Positions 51,824-60,844 of a DNA stretch of 64,000 nt are shown in pieces. The stretch is from Paracoccaceae bacterium. Its GTDB lineage: Bacteria; Pseudomonadota; Alphaproteobacteria; Rhodobacterales; Rhodobacteraceae. The DNA lies in NCBI GenBank assembly GCA_030066905.1, contig JASJAR010000011.1, positions 46,480-110,479 on the forward strand, written 5' to 3'. Position 1 is the first letter of the stretch; every line of letters starts with the position of its first letter. The notes beneath the pieces were generated by a model. The model worked only from the letters and a program-made list of their open reading frames with translations, did not search any database and was not told where the DNA came from. A program made the position numbers and the translations under genes.

Positions 51824-53263
51824 ATGACCGACCAGTCGCGGCTCAAGGAGCCGAGTTTCCGCGAAAGCGTGGACATCATGTTCAACCGCGCGGTGGCGCT
51901 CATGGACCTCAGCCCCGGCCTTGAGGAGAAGATCCGGGTCTGCAACGCGACCTATACTGTGCGCTTCGGGGTGCGGCTTCGCGGGGCGATCCACACTTTC
52001 ACCGGATACCGGTCGGTGCATTCGGAGCACATGGAGCCCGTCAAGGGCGGCATCCGCTACGCGATGAGCGTCAACCAGAACGAGGTCGAGGCGCTCGCGG
52101 CGCTGATGACCTACAAATGCGCCCTCGTCGAAGCGCCCTTCGGCGGCTCGAAGGGCGGGCTTTGCATCGACCCCCGCGAATGGGAGGAGCACGAGCTCGA
52201 ACAGATCACCCGGCGCTTCGCCTACGAACTTGCCAAGCGCGACCTCATCCACCCCTCCCAGAACGTGCCGGCCCCGGATATGGGCACCGGCGAGCGCGAG
52301 ATGGCCTGGATCGCCGACCAATATCACCGGATGAACACCACCGATATCAACGCCAATGCCTGCGTGACCGGCAAGCCGCCCCATGCCGGCGGCATCCAGG
52401 GCCGGGTCGAGGCCACGGGCCGGGGCGTGCAATACGCGCTCCAGGAGTTCTTCCGCCATCCCGGCGATGTCGCCGCGGCGGGCCTGTCGGGCACGCTCGA
52501 CGGCAAGCGCGTCGTCGTCCAGGGGCTCGGCAATGTCGGCTATCACGCCGCGAAGTTTCTTGCCGGGGAGGATGGGGCGAAGATCGTCGGCGTCATCGAG
52601 CGCGACGGGGCCATCGTCGACGATGGGGGGCTTGACGTCGAGGCGGTGCGGAAGTGGATCGCCGCCCATGGGGGCGTGGCCGATTACCCCGAGGCGACCC
52701 ATGTCGCCGACGGGGCGAAGGTGCTCGAGCACGAATGCGACATTCTCATTCCGGCCGCCCTCGAAGGGGTGATCCACCTCGGCAATGCCGACAGGGTAAA
52801 GGCCCCTCTCATCATCGAGGCCGCCAACGGGCCGGTGACGGCGGGGGCCGACGAGGTCTTGCGAAAGAAGGGCACCGTGATCATCCCGGACATGTACGCC
52901 AATGCCGGCGGGGTCACGGTGAGCTACTTCGAATGGGTCAAGAACCTCTCCCATATCCGCTTCGGCCGGATGGGCCGCCGCCAGGAGGAGGCGCGGCATC
53001 TGCTGATCGTGATGGAGCTTGAGCGGCTGTCGAAGGACAAAGAGCTCGGCTGGACCCTGAGCCCGCATTTCAAGGAGAAGTACCTTAAAGGCGCAGGCGA
53101 ACTCGAACTCGTCCGTTCGGGGCTCGATGACACGATGCGCATCGCCTATCAGGCCATGGCCGAGGTCTGGCGGGCCCGGGACGATGTGAGCGATCTCAGG
53201 ACGGCGGCGTATCTGGTGGCCATCGACCGGGTGGCGGCGTCCTACCGCGCGAAGGGGCTCTGA
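51824..53263 (+). CDS. Glu/Leu/Phe/Val dehydrogenase (glutamate dehydrogenase type)
   Basis: This 479-residue NAD(P)-dependent amino acid dehydrogenase probably interconverts glutamate and 2-oxoglutarate. The substrate lysine region is GGIRYAMSVNQNEVEALAALMTYK, followed by APFGGSKGG. The nucleotide fold is VVVQGLGNVGYHAAKF, and the NGPVTAGADE block fits glutamate dehydrogenases. A strong GGAGGAGG precedes the ATG. A catabolic role would match the amine and sarcosine genes nearby. Confidence 0.93.
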   Translation: MTDQSRLKEPSFRESVDIMFNRAVALMDLSPGLEEKIRVCNATYTVRFGVRLRGAIHTFTGYRSVHSEHMEPVKGGIRYAMSVNQNEVEALAALMTYKCALVEAPFGGSKGGLCIDPREWEEHELEQITRRFAYELAKRDLIHPSQNVPAPDMGTGEREMAWIADQYHRMNTTDINANACVTGKPPHAGGIQGRVEATGRGVQYALQEFFRHPGDVAAAGLSGTLDGKRVVVQGLGNVGYHAAKFLAGEDGAKIVGVIERDGAIVDDGGLDVEAVRKWIAAHGGVADYPEATHVADGAKVLEHECDILIPAALEGVIHLGNADRVKAPLIIEAANGPVTAGADEVLRKKGTVIIPDMYANAGGVTVSYFEWVKNLSHIRFGRMGRRQEEARHLLIVMELERLSKDKELGWTLSPHFKEKYLKGAGELELVRSGLDDTMRIAYQAMAEVWRARDDVSDLRTAAYLVAIDRVAASYRAKGL

Positions 53264-53286
53264 GGGTGGCGGGGTGCCGGTCGAAC

Positions 53287-53412
53287 TTGGCCTGAAGCGG
53301 CCGTTTGGGTCTTGCTCCGGCAGCCCTTGGCGAAACACGCCCCGGACCTGATCCGGGGCCCCGATCCACCGGAGTGCCAGCCCTATCGAGGTCCCGGGTC
53401 AAGCCCGGGACG
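53287..53412 (-). repeat. dispersed palindromic element, copy 10 (long form)
   Basis: The tail (TGGCCTGAAGCGGCCG...CAGCCCTTGGCGAAACACG), CCCCGGACCTGATCCGGGG and GTCCCGGGTCAAGCCCGGGAC match copy 6 closely. It lies in the 310-bp gap between the dehydrogenase gene and soxB. The rest of that gap shows nothing else. Confidence 0.88.
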
Positions 53413-53573
53413 CGGGGGGCATTGATTTGGGGCGTGCAGTATGAATGTCCCCTCCAGGCCAAGCTCGACCGCCGCCCCACCGCGTCCCTGGCCCGAAACC
53501 GACCTCAACCGTCGCGAACCGGACTTGCCCTCGCCGGACCGAGTTGGTTTTGTCGCGAAAACACCGGGGTCGG

Positions 53574-54827
53574 ATGCGGTATTCAGGGTTCAGGGTCTTA
53601 GCCGAGGGCTTGCGCGGGCAGCGGGGCTGGGCGCCGGTCTGGCGCGACCCCGAACCGAAGCCGGAATACGATGTCGTCATCATCGGCGGCGGCGGGCATG
53701 GTCTCTCGACGGCCTATTACCTCGCCAAGACCCATGGCATCACCAATGTCGCGGTGCTCGAAAAGGGCTATCTCGGCGGCGGCAACGTGGGCCGCAACAC
53801 CACGATTGTGCGGGCGAACTACTTTTTGCCTGGAAATCAGGAGTTCTACAGCCACTCGCTGAAGCTCTGGGAGGGCCTCGAACAGGAGCTCAATTACAAC
53901 GCGATGGTCTCCCAGCGGGGGATCATCGGTCTGTGTCATTCCGACGGGCAGCGCGACGCGCTGGCGCGGCGGGGCAACGCAATCCTCGCCCAGGGCGACG
54001 ATGCGGAGCTTCTCGACCGGAAGGGTGTCGAGCGGCTCTTGCCATTTCTCGATTTCGACAATCACCGGTTCCCGGTCTATGGCGGGCTGCTCCAGCGTCG
54101 AGGCGGTACGGCGCGGCACGATGCGGTCGCCTGGGGCTATGCGCGGGGCGCAGACCGGCGCGGGGTGGACCTCATCCAGCGCTGCGAGGTCACCGGCATC
54201 GACATCGAGGGCGGGGTCGTGCGCGGTGTGCAGACGTCGCGGGGGGGCATTCGGGCCAAGAAGGTGGCCATCGTGGTGGCCGGGCGGTCGAGCCAGGTCG
54301 CGGCGATGGCCGGAATGCGCCTGCCGATCGAGAGCCATGTGCTCCAGGCCTTCGTCAGCGAGGGACTGAAGCCGGTCATCGATAATGTGATCAGCTTCGG
54401 GATGGGGCATTTCTATATTTCCCAATCCGACAAGGGCGGGCTCGTCTTCGGCGGCGACCTCGATTTCTACGCCTCCTATGCGGCCCGCGGGAACCTGCCG
54501 ATGGCCGAGCATGTGATGGAGGCGGCGATGAGTCTGATGCCGATGATCGGCGAGGCGCGGGTCCTGCGGTCCTGGGGCGGGATCATGGACATGACCCCCG
54601 ACGGCAGCCCGATCATCGACAAGACCGCGACGGAGGGGCTCTATCTCAATTGCGGCTGGTGCTATGGCGGGTTCAAGGCGGTGCCGGCCTCGGGGGATGC
54701 TCTGGCGCATCTGATCGCCACCGACCGGCCCCATGAGGCGGCCACGAAGTTCCGGCTCGACCGGTTCGCCACGGGGCGGGGTCTGATGGACGAGGAGGGC
54801 ACCGGTGCGCAGCATAATCTCCATTAG
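53574..54827 (+). CDS. soxB: sarcosine oxidase beta subunit
   Basis: This 417-residue FAD/FMN subunit of the heterotetrameric sarcosine oxidase demethylates sarcosine to glycine, passing formaldehyde equivalents to tetrahydrofolate. The FAD motif is VVIIGGGGHGLSTAYYLAKTHG, followed by the family block GGGNVGRNTTIVRANYFL and the C-terminal NCGWCYGGFKAVPASG. The start at 53574 (MRYSGFRVLAEGL) is the usual SoxB N-terminus; the frame is open further upstream but out of family. It is first in soxBDAG. Confidence 0.95.
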   Translation: MRYSGFRVLAEGLRGQRGWAPVWRDPEPKPEYDVVIIGGGGHGLSTAYYLAKTHGITNVAVLEKGYLGGGNVGRNTTIVRANYFLPGNQEFYSHSLKLWEGLEQELNYNAMVSQRGIIGLCHSDGQRDALARRGNAILAQGDDAELLDRKGVERLLPFLDFDNHRFPVYGGLLQRRGGTARHDAVAWGYARGADRRGVDLIQRCEVTGIDIEGGVVRGVQTSRGGIRAKKVAIVVAGRSSQVAAMAGMRLPIESHVLQAFVSEGLKPVIDNVISFGMGHFYISQSDKGGLVFGGDLDFYASYAARGNLPMAEHVMEAAMSLMPMIGEARVLRSWGGIMDMTPDGSPIIDKTATEGLYLNCGWCYGGFKAVPASGDALAHLIATDRPHEAATKFRLDRFATGRGLMDEEGTGAQHNLH

Positions 54828-54831
54828 GGAA

Positions 54832-54896
54832 AGGGGGGCGCTGCCCCCGTCGCCTTCGGCGACTCCCCCGCGGTATTTTCGCCAAGATGAAGGGGC
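54832..54896 (+). repeat. second-family dispersed element, copy C
   Basis: The hairpin GGGGGCGCTGCCCCC and GTCGCC-TTC-GGCGAC are followed by CGGTATTTTCGCCAAGATGA. It lies between soxB and soxD inside the operon, so it can be read through. Confidence 0.7.
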
Positions 54897-54902
54897 CTCT
54901 GC

Positions 54903-55163
54903 GTGCGCCTGACCTGCCCGTTCTGCGGTACCCGCGACCGGCGCGAGTTCACCTATCGGGGGGACGCGGTTGGACTTTCGCGGCCCGCCTCGACCGAATG
55001 GGGGCCGGACTGGGACGACTACCTGCACAATCGCGACAATCCGGCCGGGGAGACCCGGGAGCTTTGGTATCACGACGCCTGCGGCGCCTGGATCGAAGTC
55101 ACCCGCGACACCCTCACCCATGAGGTGGCGGGCAGCCGCCCGGTGGCGGAGGCGCGGCGGTGA
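54903..55163 (+). CDS. soxD: sarcosine oxidase delta subunit
   Basis: This 86-residue zinc-binding subunit has CPFCG near the N-terminus and YHDACGAW later, giving the Cys-Cys-His-Cys set expected for the SoxD zinc site. It starts with GTG at 54903. Its stop overlaps the soxA start by ATGA-type overlap (55160-55163). It is structural in the SoxBDAG tetramer. Confidence 0.93.
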   Translation: MRLTCPFCGTRDRREFTYRGDAVGLSRPASTEWGPDWDDYLHNRDNPAGETRELWYHDACGAWIEVTRDTLTHEVAGSRPVAEARR

Positions 55164-58078
55164 GGCTTGAGGGGCGAGGGCTCGTCGACCGGGACCGACC
55201 GGTGCGGTTTTCCTTCGACGGGACCGATTACCACGGGTTTCGCGGCGACACGGTGGCTTCGGCACTTCTGGCCTCGGGGGTGCGCCTCATGGGCCGGTCG
55301 TTCAAGTACCACCGCCCGCGGGGGGTGGTGACGGCGTCCAGTGCGGAGCCGAATGCGCTTTTGACCATCGGGTCGGGGGCGGGGCAGCGGCCCAATGCCC
55401 GCGCGACCATGGAAGAGATTTTCGACGGGCTTGAGACCCGCAGCCAGAACGCCTGGCCGTCGCTGCGCTACGACGCGATGGAGGTCAACGATCTTCTCTC
55501 GCCGTTTCTATCGGCTGGGTTTTACTACAAGACCTTCATGTGGCCGAAGCGCGCCTGGGAGGCGCTTTACGAGCCGATCATTCGCCGGGCGGCGGGCCTT
55601 GGCGCGCTGTCGGGCGAGACGGCGCGGGACGAAAACGAAAAGGCCTTCGCCCATTGCGATCTTCTGGTGATCGGGGCGGGGCCCACCGGTCTGATGGCGG
55701 CCCTCGCCGCCGCCCGGGCGGGGGCGGATGTGATCCTCGCCGAGGAGGAGGCGCGCGCGGGCGGGCGGCTTTTGTCGGAGGCCGAGGAGGTGGGCGGTCT
55801 GCCCGGGGTCCAGTGGGTCGGGTCGGTGCTGGGCGAACTGGCCGCGATGCCCAATGTGCGGCTGATGGAGCGCACGACGGTGACAGGGGCCTACGACCAG
55901 GGGACCTTCGGGGCGCTCGAACGGGTCGCGCGCCATGTCCGCGAGGCCAGGGGGGCCCCCCGGGAATGCTTCTGGCGGATCGCGGCGAAACAAGCGGTGC
56001 TGGCCACGGGCGCGCTGGAACGGGGCATTGCGTTTCCCGGCAACGACCGGCCCGGCGTGATGCAGGCCGGCGCCGTACGCACCTACCTTCACCGCTATGG
56101 GGTGGCGGCCGGGAAGCGCGTCGCCGTCTTCGGCAATAACGACGATGCCCACCGCACGGCGCGCGACCTTGCCGAAGCGGGTGTCCGGGTGCTGGGGCTG
56201 ATCGACGCCCGACCTGGTGTGGAGGGCCCCGAGGGCATTCCGACCTATGCCGGGGCGAGGGTGACGGGCACCTGGGGACGGATGGGGCTGACGGCGATCC
56301 ATCTTGACGGGGCCGGGGCGCCGCGCCAGCTCAATGTCGATTGCCTCGCCGTCTCGGGGGGCTGGGACCCGGCGGTGCATCTTGCCTGCCACCATGGCGG
56401 CCGCCCGGTCTGGCGCGAGGAAATCGCCGCCTTCGTCGCGCCCGAAGGTGCGGTGCCGGGGCTCAGGCCCGCCGGTGCGGCGGCGGGGGTGTTCGATACG
56501 GGCGGATGCCTGGCCGATGGGGTAAGGGCGGCGGGAGAGGCGCTCGATGGGCTGGGCCTGACGGCGCCCGACGTGCCGGCGCCCGAGGCGGAGGCCGGCG
56601 GCTACCGCGTAACGCCGCTCTGGCAGGTCCCGGGCCGGGGCCGCGCCTGGCTCGACCTTCAGAACGACGTCACGGTGAAGGACGTCAAGCTCGCCGCGCG
56701 GGAGAATTTCCGCTCGGTCGAGCACATGAAACGCTACACCACCCAGGGGATGGCGACCGATCAGGGCAAGGGGTCGAACGTCAATGCGCTGGCGGTGCTC
56801 GCCGAGGCCACCGGCCGCACGATCCCTCAGACCGGGACGACGACCTTCCGGCCGCCCTACGTCCCCGTCTCGATCTCGGCGATGGGGGCGGGGGCGTCGG
56901 GGGCCGGTTTCGCCCCGGAGCGGCGCACCGTGAGCGATGCCGCTTCGCGGGCGATGGGCGCACCGATGATCGAGGCGGGGCTCTGGTTTCGTCCTTCCTA
57001 CTTCCCGCGCGCGGGTGAGCGCACCTGGCGCGATGCCTGCGACCGGGAAGTGAAGATGGTGCGCGGCCAAGTCGGGGTCTGCGACGTCTCGACGCTCGGC
57101 AAGATCGAGGTGGTGGGACCCGATGCCGGGGCGTTCCTCGATTTTCTCTACACAGGCACGATGTCGAAGCTCGCGGTCGGCCGGGTGCGCTATGGGCTGA
57201 TGCTCCGCGAGGACGGCCATGTGATGGACGACGGCACCGCCGCACGGCTTGCCGAGGACCGGTATCTCGTGACCACCACCACCGCGGCGGCGGGCCAGGT
57301 GATGGCCCATATGGAATTCGCCGCCCAGGCGCTCCGGCCCGAGCTCGACGTGGCCCTGACCTCGGTCACCGAACACTGGGCGCAGTTTGCCGTGGCCGGG
57401 CCGGAGGCGGGGCGGCTGATGGCGACGGCGGTCGATGAGATGCCCGAGCTTGCCTTCATGGGCTGTACGCCCGCCGTGATCTGCGGCGTGCCGGGACGTG
57501 TGTTCCGGATTTCGTTTTGCGGCGAGTTGGGCTTCGAGATCGCGGTCCCGGCCCGCTACGGCGAGAGCCTCTTCCGCCTGCTCGTCTCCCAGGCCGAGGC
57601 GCTGGGCGGCGGGGCCTACGGGATGGAGGCGCTCAACGTGATGCGGATCGAGAAAGGCTTCATCACCCATGCCGAGATCCATGGCCGGGTCACCGCCTTC
57701 GATATCGGGATGCAGGGGATGATGTCGACGAAGAAGGACTTCATCGGCCGCGCGGCGGCAACCCGGCCGGGGCTCACCGAAGACCGCGAGGAACTTATAG
57801 GGCTCCGGCCGGTCGGGGCGGCAAAGGCGATCAATGCCGGCGCCCATCTCTTCGCGGAGGGGGCGGCTCCGATCCGCGAAAACGACCAGGGCTATGTCAC
57901 CTCGAACTGCTATTCGCCGACCCTCGGCACCGTGCTGGCCCTGGGGTTTCTCAGAAACGGCCGCGCCCGGCATGGCGAACGGATCGTGGCCGAGGACGGG
58001 CTGAGGGGCCACCGGACGCTTTGCGAAGTGACCGGCCCCGTGGCCTTCGATCCCGGCGGGGAGCGGATGCGTGGCTAG
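55160..58078 (+). CDS. soxA: sarcosine oxidase alpha subunit
   Basis: This 972-residue subunit has, in order, an N-terminal ferredoxin-like domain without cluster cysteines (GFRGDTVASALLASGVRLMGRSFKYHRPRG), an NAD-binding pyridine-nucleotide oxidoreductase domain (LVIGAGPTGLMAALAAARAG), and a C-terminal GcvT-like folate domain (SISAMGAGASGAGFAPERRT..., ISFCGELGFEIAVPA). The domain order and length are typical. It overlaps soxD by 4 bp and soxG by 8 bp. Confidence 0.97.
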   Translation: MRLEGRGLVDRDRPVRFSFDGTDYHGFRGDTVASALLASGVRLMGRSFKYHRPRGVVTASSAEPNALLTIGSGAGQRPNARATMEEIFDGLETRSQNAWPSLRYDAMEVNDLLSPFLSAGFYYKTFMWPKRAWEALYEPIIRRAAGLGALSGETARDENEKAFAHCDLLVIGAGPTGLMAALAAARAGADVILAEEEARAGGRLLSEAEEVGGLPGVQWVGSVLGELAAMPNVRLMERTTVTGAYDQGTFGALERVARHVREARGAPRECFWRIAAKQAVLATGALERGIAFPGNDRPGVMQAGAVRTYLHRYGVAAGKRVAVFGNNDDAHRTARDLAEAGVRVLGLIDARPGVEGPEGIPTYAGARVTGTWGRMGLTAIHLDGAGAPRQLNVDCLAVSGGWDPAVHLACHHGGRPVWREEIAAFVAPEGAVPGLRPAGAAAGVFDTGGCLADGVRAAGEALDGLGLTAPDVPAPEAEAGGYRVTPLWQVPGRGRAWLDLQNDVTVKDVKLAARENFRSVEHMKRYTTQGMATDQGKGSNVNALAVLAEATGRTIPQTGTTTFRPPYVPVSISAMGAGASGAGFAPERRTVSDAASRAMGAPMIEAGLWFRPSYFPRAGERTWRDACDREVKMVRGQVGVCDVSTLGKIEVVGPDAGAFLDFLYTGTMSKLAVGRVRYGLMLREDGHVMDDGTAARLAEDRYLVTTTTAAAGQVMAHMEFAAQALRPELDVALTSVTEHWAQFAVAGPEAGRLMATAVDEMPELAFMGCTPAVICGVPGRVFRISFCGELGFEIAVPARYGESLFRLLVSQAEALGGGAYGMEALNVMRIEKGFITHAEIHGRVTAFDIGMQGMMSTKKDFIGRAAATRPGLTEDREELIGLRPVGAAKAINAGAHLFAEGAAPIRENDQGYVTSNCYSPTLGTVLALGFLRNGRARHGERIVAEDGLRGHRTLCEVTGPVAFDPGGERMRG

Positions 58079-58619
58079 GCTGATCGCAAAGGGCCCGTTC
58101 GACGGGGTTTTGCCGCTCGAAGAGGGCGCGGTGCGCGTAAGCGCCGTCGACCCGGGGCCGATCACCTTTGTCCGGCCGCTTCACGGGCAGGACGAGGCAG
58201 TGTCGGCGGCCCTCGAAAAGGCTACCGGGGCGGCGTTGCCGGCCCCGGGAACCGTGGCGACCGGGCGTTCGGCGCGGGCGCTCTGGTGCGGCCCCGGCGC
58301 GGCCCTCGTGCTCGGCGCGGCGGTGGAAGATCTGCCTGGTGCGGCGATCGTCGATCAGTCGGACGGCTGGGCCGTTGCGCGGGTCGAGGGCGCCGACGCC
58401 AGCGCCGTGCTGGCCAGGCTCACCCCGCTCGACCTCCGCCCCGCCGGTTTCGGGGCCGGGCAGACCGCGCGGACGCTGCTGGGGCACATGACCGCGCAGA
58501 TCACGCCCGTCGGCGAGAACGCCTTCGAGGTGATGGTATTCCGGTCGATGGCCGAAAGCTTCGTCCACGAGCTTCGGCGCGCGATGGGCTTTGTCGCCGG
58601 TCGGGCGCGGATCGGCTGA
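58071..58619 (+). CDS. soxG: sarcosine oxidase gamma subunit
   Basis: This 182-residue GcvT/YgfZ-like small subunit has ALWCGPGAALVLG, DQSDGWAVARVEG and MVFRSMAESFVHELRRAM, the usual SoxG pattern. It starts with GTG at 58071 inside the soxA end. It is last in the operon and is followed directly by a second-family repeat (58622-58690). Confidence 0.92.
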   Translation: MARLIAKGPFDGVLPLEEGAVRVSAVDPGPITFVRPLHGQDEAVSAALEKATGAALPAPGTVATGRSARALWCGPGAALVLGAAVEDLPGAAIVDQSDGWAVARVEGADASAVLARLTPLDLRPAGFGAGQTARTLLGHMTAQITPVGENAFEVMVFRSMAESFVHELRRAMGFVAGRARIG

Positions 58620-58621
58620 CC

Positions 58622-58690
58622 GGGGAGGGGGCTGTCTGCCCCCGCGCGCGTGCCGCGCGCCCCCCGAGGATATTTTCGGGCCAATGAGAG
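58622..58690 (+). repeat. second-family dispersed element, copy B
   Basis: GGGGGCTGTCTGCCCCC and GCGCGCGTGCCGCGCGC stems are followed by GAGGATATTTTCGGGCCAAT and GAGAG. It begins right after the soxG stop and is the near-twin of copy A at 29084-29152. Confidence 0.85.
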
Positions 58691-58774
58691 ACGGGTTCGG
58701 CAGCACCACGGCCCGGGTGGGGGCGCAAAACGGAGCCCCTTGGAATCGGCGGCGCTGGGCTCGATACTTCAAAA

Positions 58775-60703
58775 ATGAGTCTCCCGCCCGGTTTCCTCGA
58801 CGAATTGCGCGCCCGCCTCTCCATCGGTCAGGTTGTGGGCCGCAAGGTGATCTGGGACCAGCGGAAGTCGAACCAGGCCAAGGGCGATCTCTGGGCGCCC
58901 TGTCCCTTCCACCAGGAAAAGACCGCCTCGTTCCATGTCGATGACCGCAAGGGGTTTTACTACTGCTTCGGCTGCCATGCGAAGGGCGATGCGATCTCCT
59001 TTGTGAAGGAAACCGAGAATGTGGGCTTCATGGAGGCGGTCGAAATCCTTGCAGGCGAAGCGGGGATGGCGATGCCGGCGCGCGACCCCAAGGCGAAGGA
59101 GAAGGCCGACCGGCGGACCCAATTGGCCGAGGTGATGGAGCAGGCGGTGCGGCACTACCGCTTGCAGCTCAAGACCGGAACGGCGGGTGCGGCGCGGGAT
59201 TACCTCGCCGGACGGGGGCTTGCGGAGGCCGCGCTCGACCGCTGGGAGGTCGGCTTTGCCCCAGACGCCCGGCAGGGCCTTTACCGGCATCTCAGAGACA
59301 AGGGTGTGGCCGAGGACCTCATCGTCGATGCGGGGCTTGCCGCGAAGCCCGACGGCGGCGGCGACCCCTATGACAGGTTCCGCGGCCGGATCGTCTTCCC
59401 GATCCGCGATGCGCGGGGCCGGGCGATCGGCCTTGGCGGCCGGGCGATGGACCCGAACGCCCGGGCGAAATACCTCAATTCTCCCGAAACCGAGCTCTTC
59501 GACAAGGGGCGGTCGCTTTACAACCACGGGCCCGCGCGGGAGGCGGCGGGGAAAGGGCAGCCGCTGATCGTGGCGGAAGGCTACATGGACGTGATCGCGC
59601 TGGCCGAGGCGGGGTTCGAGGCGGCCGTCGCCCCCTTGGGCACGGCGATCACCGAAGATCAATTGGGGCTCCTCTGGAGGATCGCGCCGGAGCCCGTCGT
59701 CGCGCTCGACGGCGATCAGGCGGGGCTCCGGGCGGCGATGCGGCTCATCGATCTGGCGTTGCCGCTTCTGGCGCCCGACAAGACGCTCCGGTTCGTGCTG
59801 CTGCCCGAGGGTCAGGACCCCGACGATCTTCTCCGCGCCAAGGGGGCCGGGGCGATGGAGCGGCTGGTGACCGAGGCACGCCCCCTTCTGTCGCTCCTCT
59901 GGCAGCGCGAAACCGAAGGCCGGGTGCTCGACAGCCCCGAACGGCGCGCGGCACTCGACGCATCGCTTCGTCGCGCCCTCGGCCGGATCGCGGACCGTTC
60001 GGTCCGGGACCATTACGGCGCCGAGATCAAACGCCTTCGGGCGGAGCTTTTCGCGCCGCCGCCGAGGGCGCAGCCGGGCAAGGGCTGGGGCAGGTCGGCC
60101 CCGCCCGCACGGCCGGCGGCAAGCACCCGGGCGTCGGCGCTCGCGCTGGGGGCCGAGAGCGAGGATCTGTTGCGCGAGGCGGTGATCCTCGCCGTCCTCG
60201 TCCGCCACAGCGCCCTGGTGGCCGAGTTCGAGCCCGAACTCGAACGCATGGAGGTCTCCACCCCCGAGGCCGAGGCGGTGCGGGCGGCTCTGTTGCGCTC
60301 CGGCGGCGCACCCCCGGAAAAGATTGCAGAAATGACCGGTGCAGCCCCCCTTGAAAAGCTTCTGGCCACGCGCCATGTCGCCATACAGCCCGGTGTGCGC
60401 TCGCGCGATGGGGAGGCGGCCCGGCTCTGCCTTGCCGAAGAATTCGCCAAGCTCACGGCCCGCCGCGGGGCCCGGGCGGAGATCGAGGACGCGGTGCGCG
60501 ACTTCGACGATACCGCCGATGAGAACCTCACCTGGCGCGTGACCCAGGCGGCCGAGGCGATGGATCGGGCGGGGCGGGCCGCCTCGGCAGACCGGGCCGA
60601 GTACGACACCGGTGCCAATGGCGCCCGGCTCAGACGCGACGAGAAGAGCGCCTTCGAGGCGCTCCTCAAGGAGATCGGGATCGACGGCACGGCGGGCGAG
60701 TGA
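58775..60703 (+). CDS. dnaG: DNA primase
   Basis: This 642-residue primase makes RNA primers for replication. The N-terminal CHC2 zinc finger is CPFHQEKTASFHVD...YYCFGCHAKGD. The catalytic core has VGFAPDARQGL and the TOPRIM motifs (VAEGYMDVIALAEAGFEAAVAPLGTAIT, ALDGDQAG). The C-terminal helicase-interaction region follows. It is upstream of rpoD, as in the macromolecular synthesis operon of many bacteria, with a 141-bp gap. Confidence 0.97.
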   Translation: MSLPPGFLDELRARLSIGQVVGRKVIWDQRKSNQAKGDLWAPCPFHQEKTASFHVDDRKGFYYCFGCHAKGDAISFVKETENVGFMEAVEILAGEAGMAMPARDPKAKEKADRRTQLAEVMEQAVRHYRLQLKTGTAGAARDYLAGRGLAEAALDRWEVGFAPDARQGLYRHLRDKGVAEDLIVDAGLAAKPDGGGDPYDRFRGRIVFPIRDARGRAIGLGGRAMDPNARAKYLNSPETELFDKGRSLYNHGPAREAAGKGQPLIVAEGYMDVIALAEAGFEAAVAPLGTAITEDQLGLLWRIAPEPVVALDGDQAGLRAAMRLIDLALPLLAPDKTLRFVLLPEGQDPDDLLRAKGAGAMERLVTEARPLLSLLWQRETEGRVLDSPERRAALDASLRRALGRIADRSVRDHYGAEIKRLRAELFAPPPRAQPGKGWGRSAPPARPAASTRASALALGAESEDLLREAVILAVLVRHSALVAEFEPELERMEVSTPEAEAVRAALLRSGGAPPEKIAEMTGAAPLEKLLATRHVAIQPGVRSRDGEAARLCLAEEFAKLTARRGARAEIEDAVRDFDDTADENLTWRVTQAAEAMDRAGRAASADRAEYDTGANGARLRRDEKSAFEALLKEIGIDGTAGE

Positions 60704-60754
60704 CCCCATGTCCGCCTTGCCGCAGAAACGGTGAAAACGGGGCGTTCGGGTTGC

Positions 60755-60817
60755 GAATCGGTAATTCGGGCTAAATGATTCGTGCTGAAACGCCGAGTGA
60801 TTCGCGGGGGCCGAATC
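60755..60817 (+). promoter_or_regulatory. rpoD upstream region with four GANTC sites
   Basis: GAATC (60755), GATTC (60777), GATTC (60799) and GAATC (60813) occur within 63 bp. TTGCGA (60751) and TAAATG (60772) could form a weak promoter. GANTC is the CcrM methylation site in Alphaproteobacteria, and such clustering suggests cell-cycle-linked control. This is inference. Confidence 0.45.
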
Positions 60818-60844
60818 GCCCGCAACGACGTCGAGGAGGGCCGG

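Noticed and set aside
55508..58165. 885-codon minus-strand frame opposite soxA
   Set aside because: It is a composition shadow of soxA without a recognisable motif or ribosome site.
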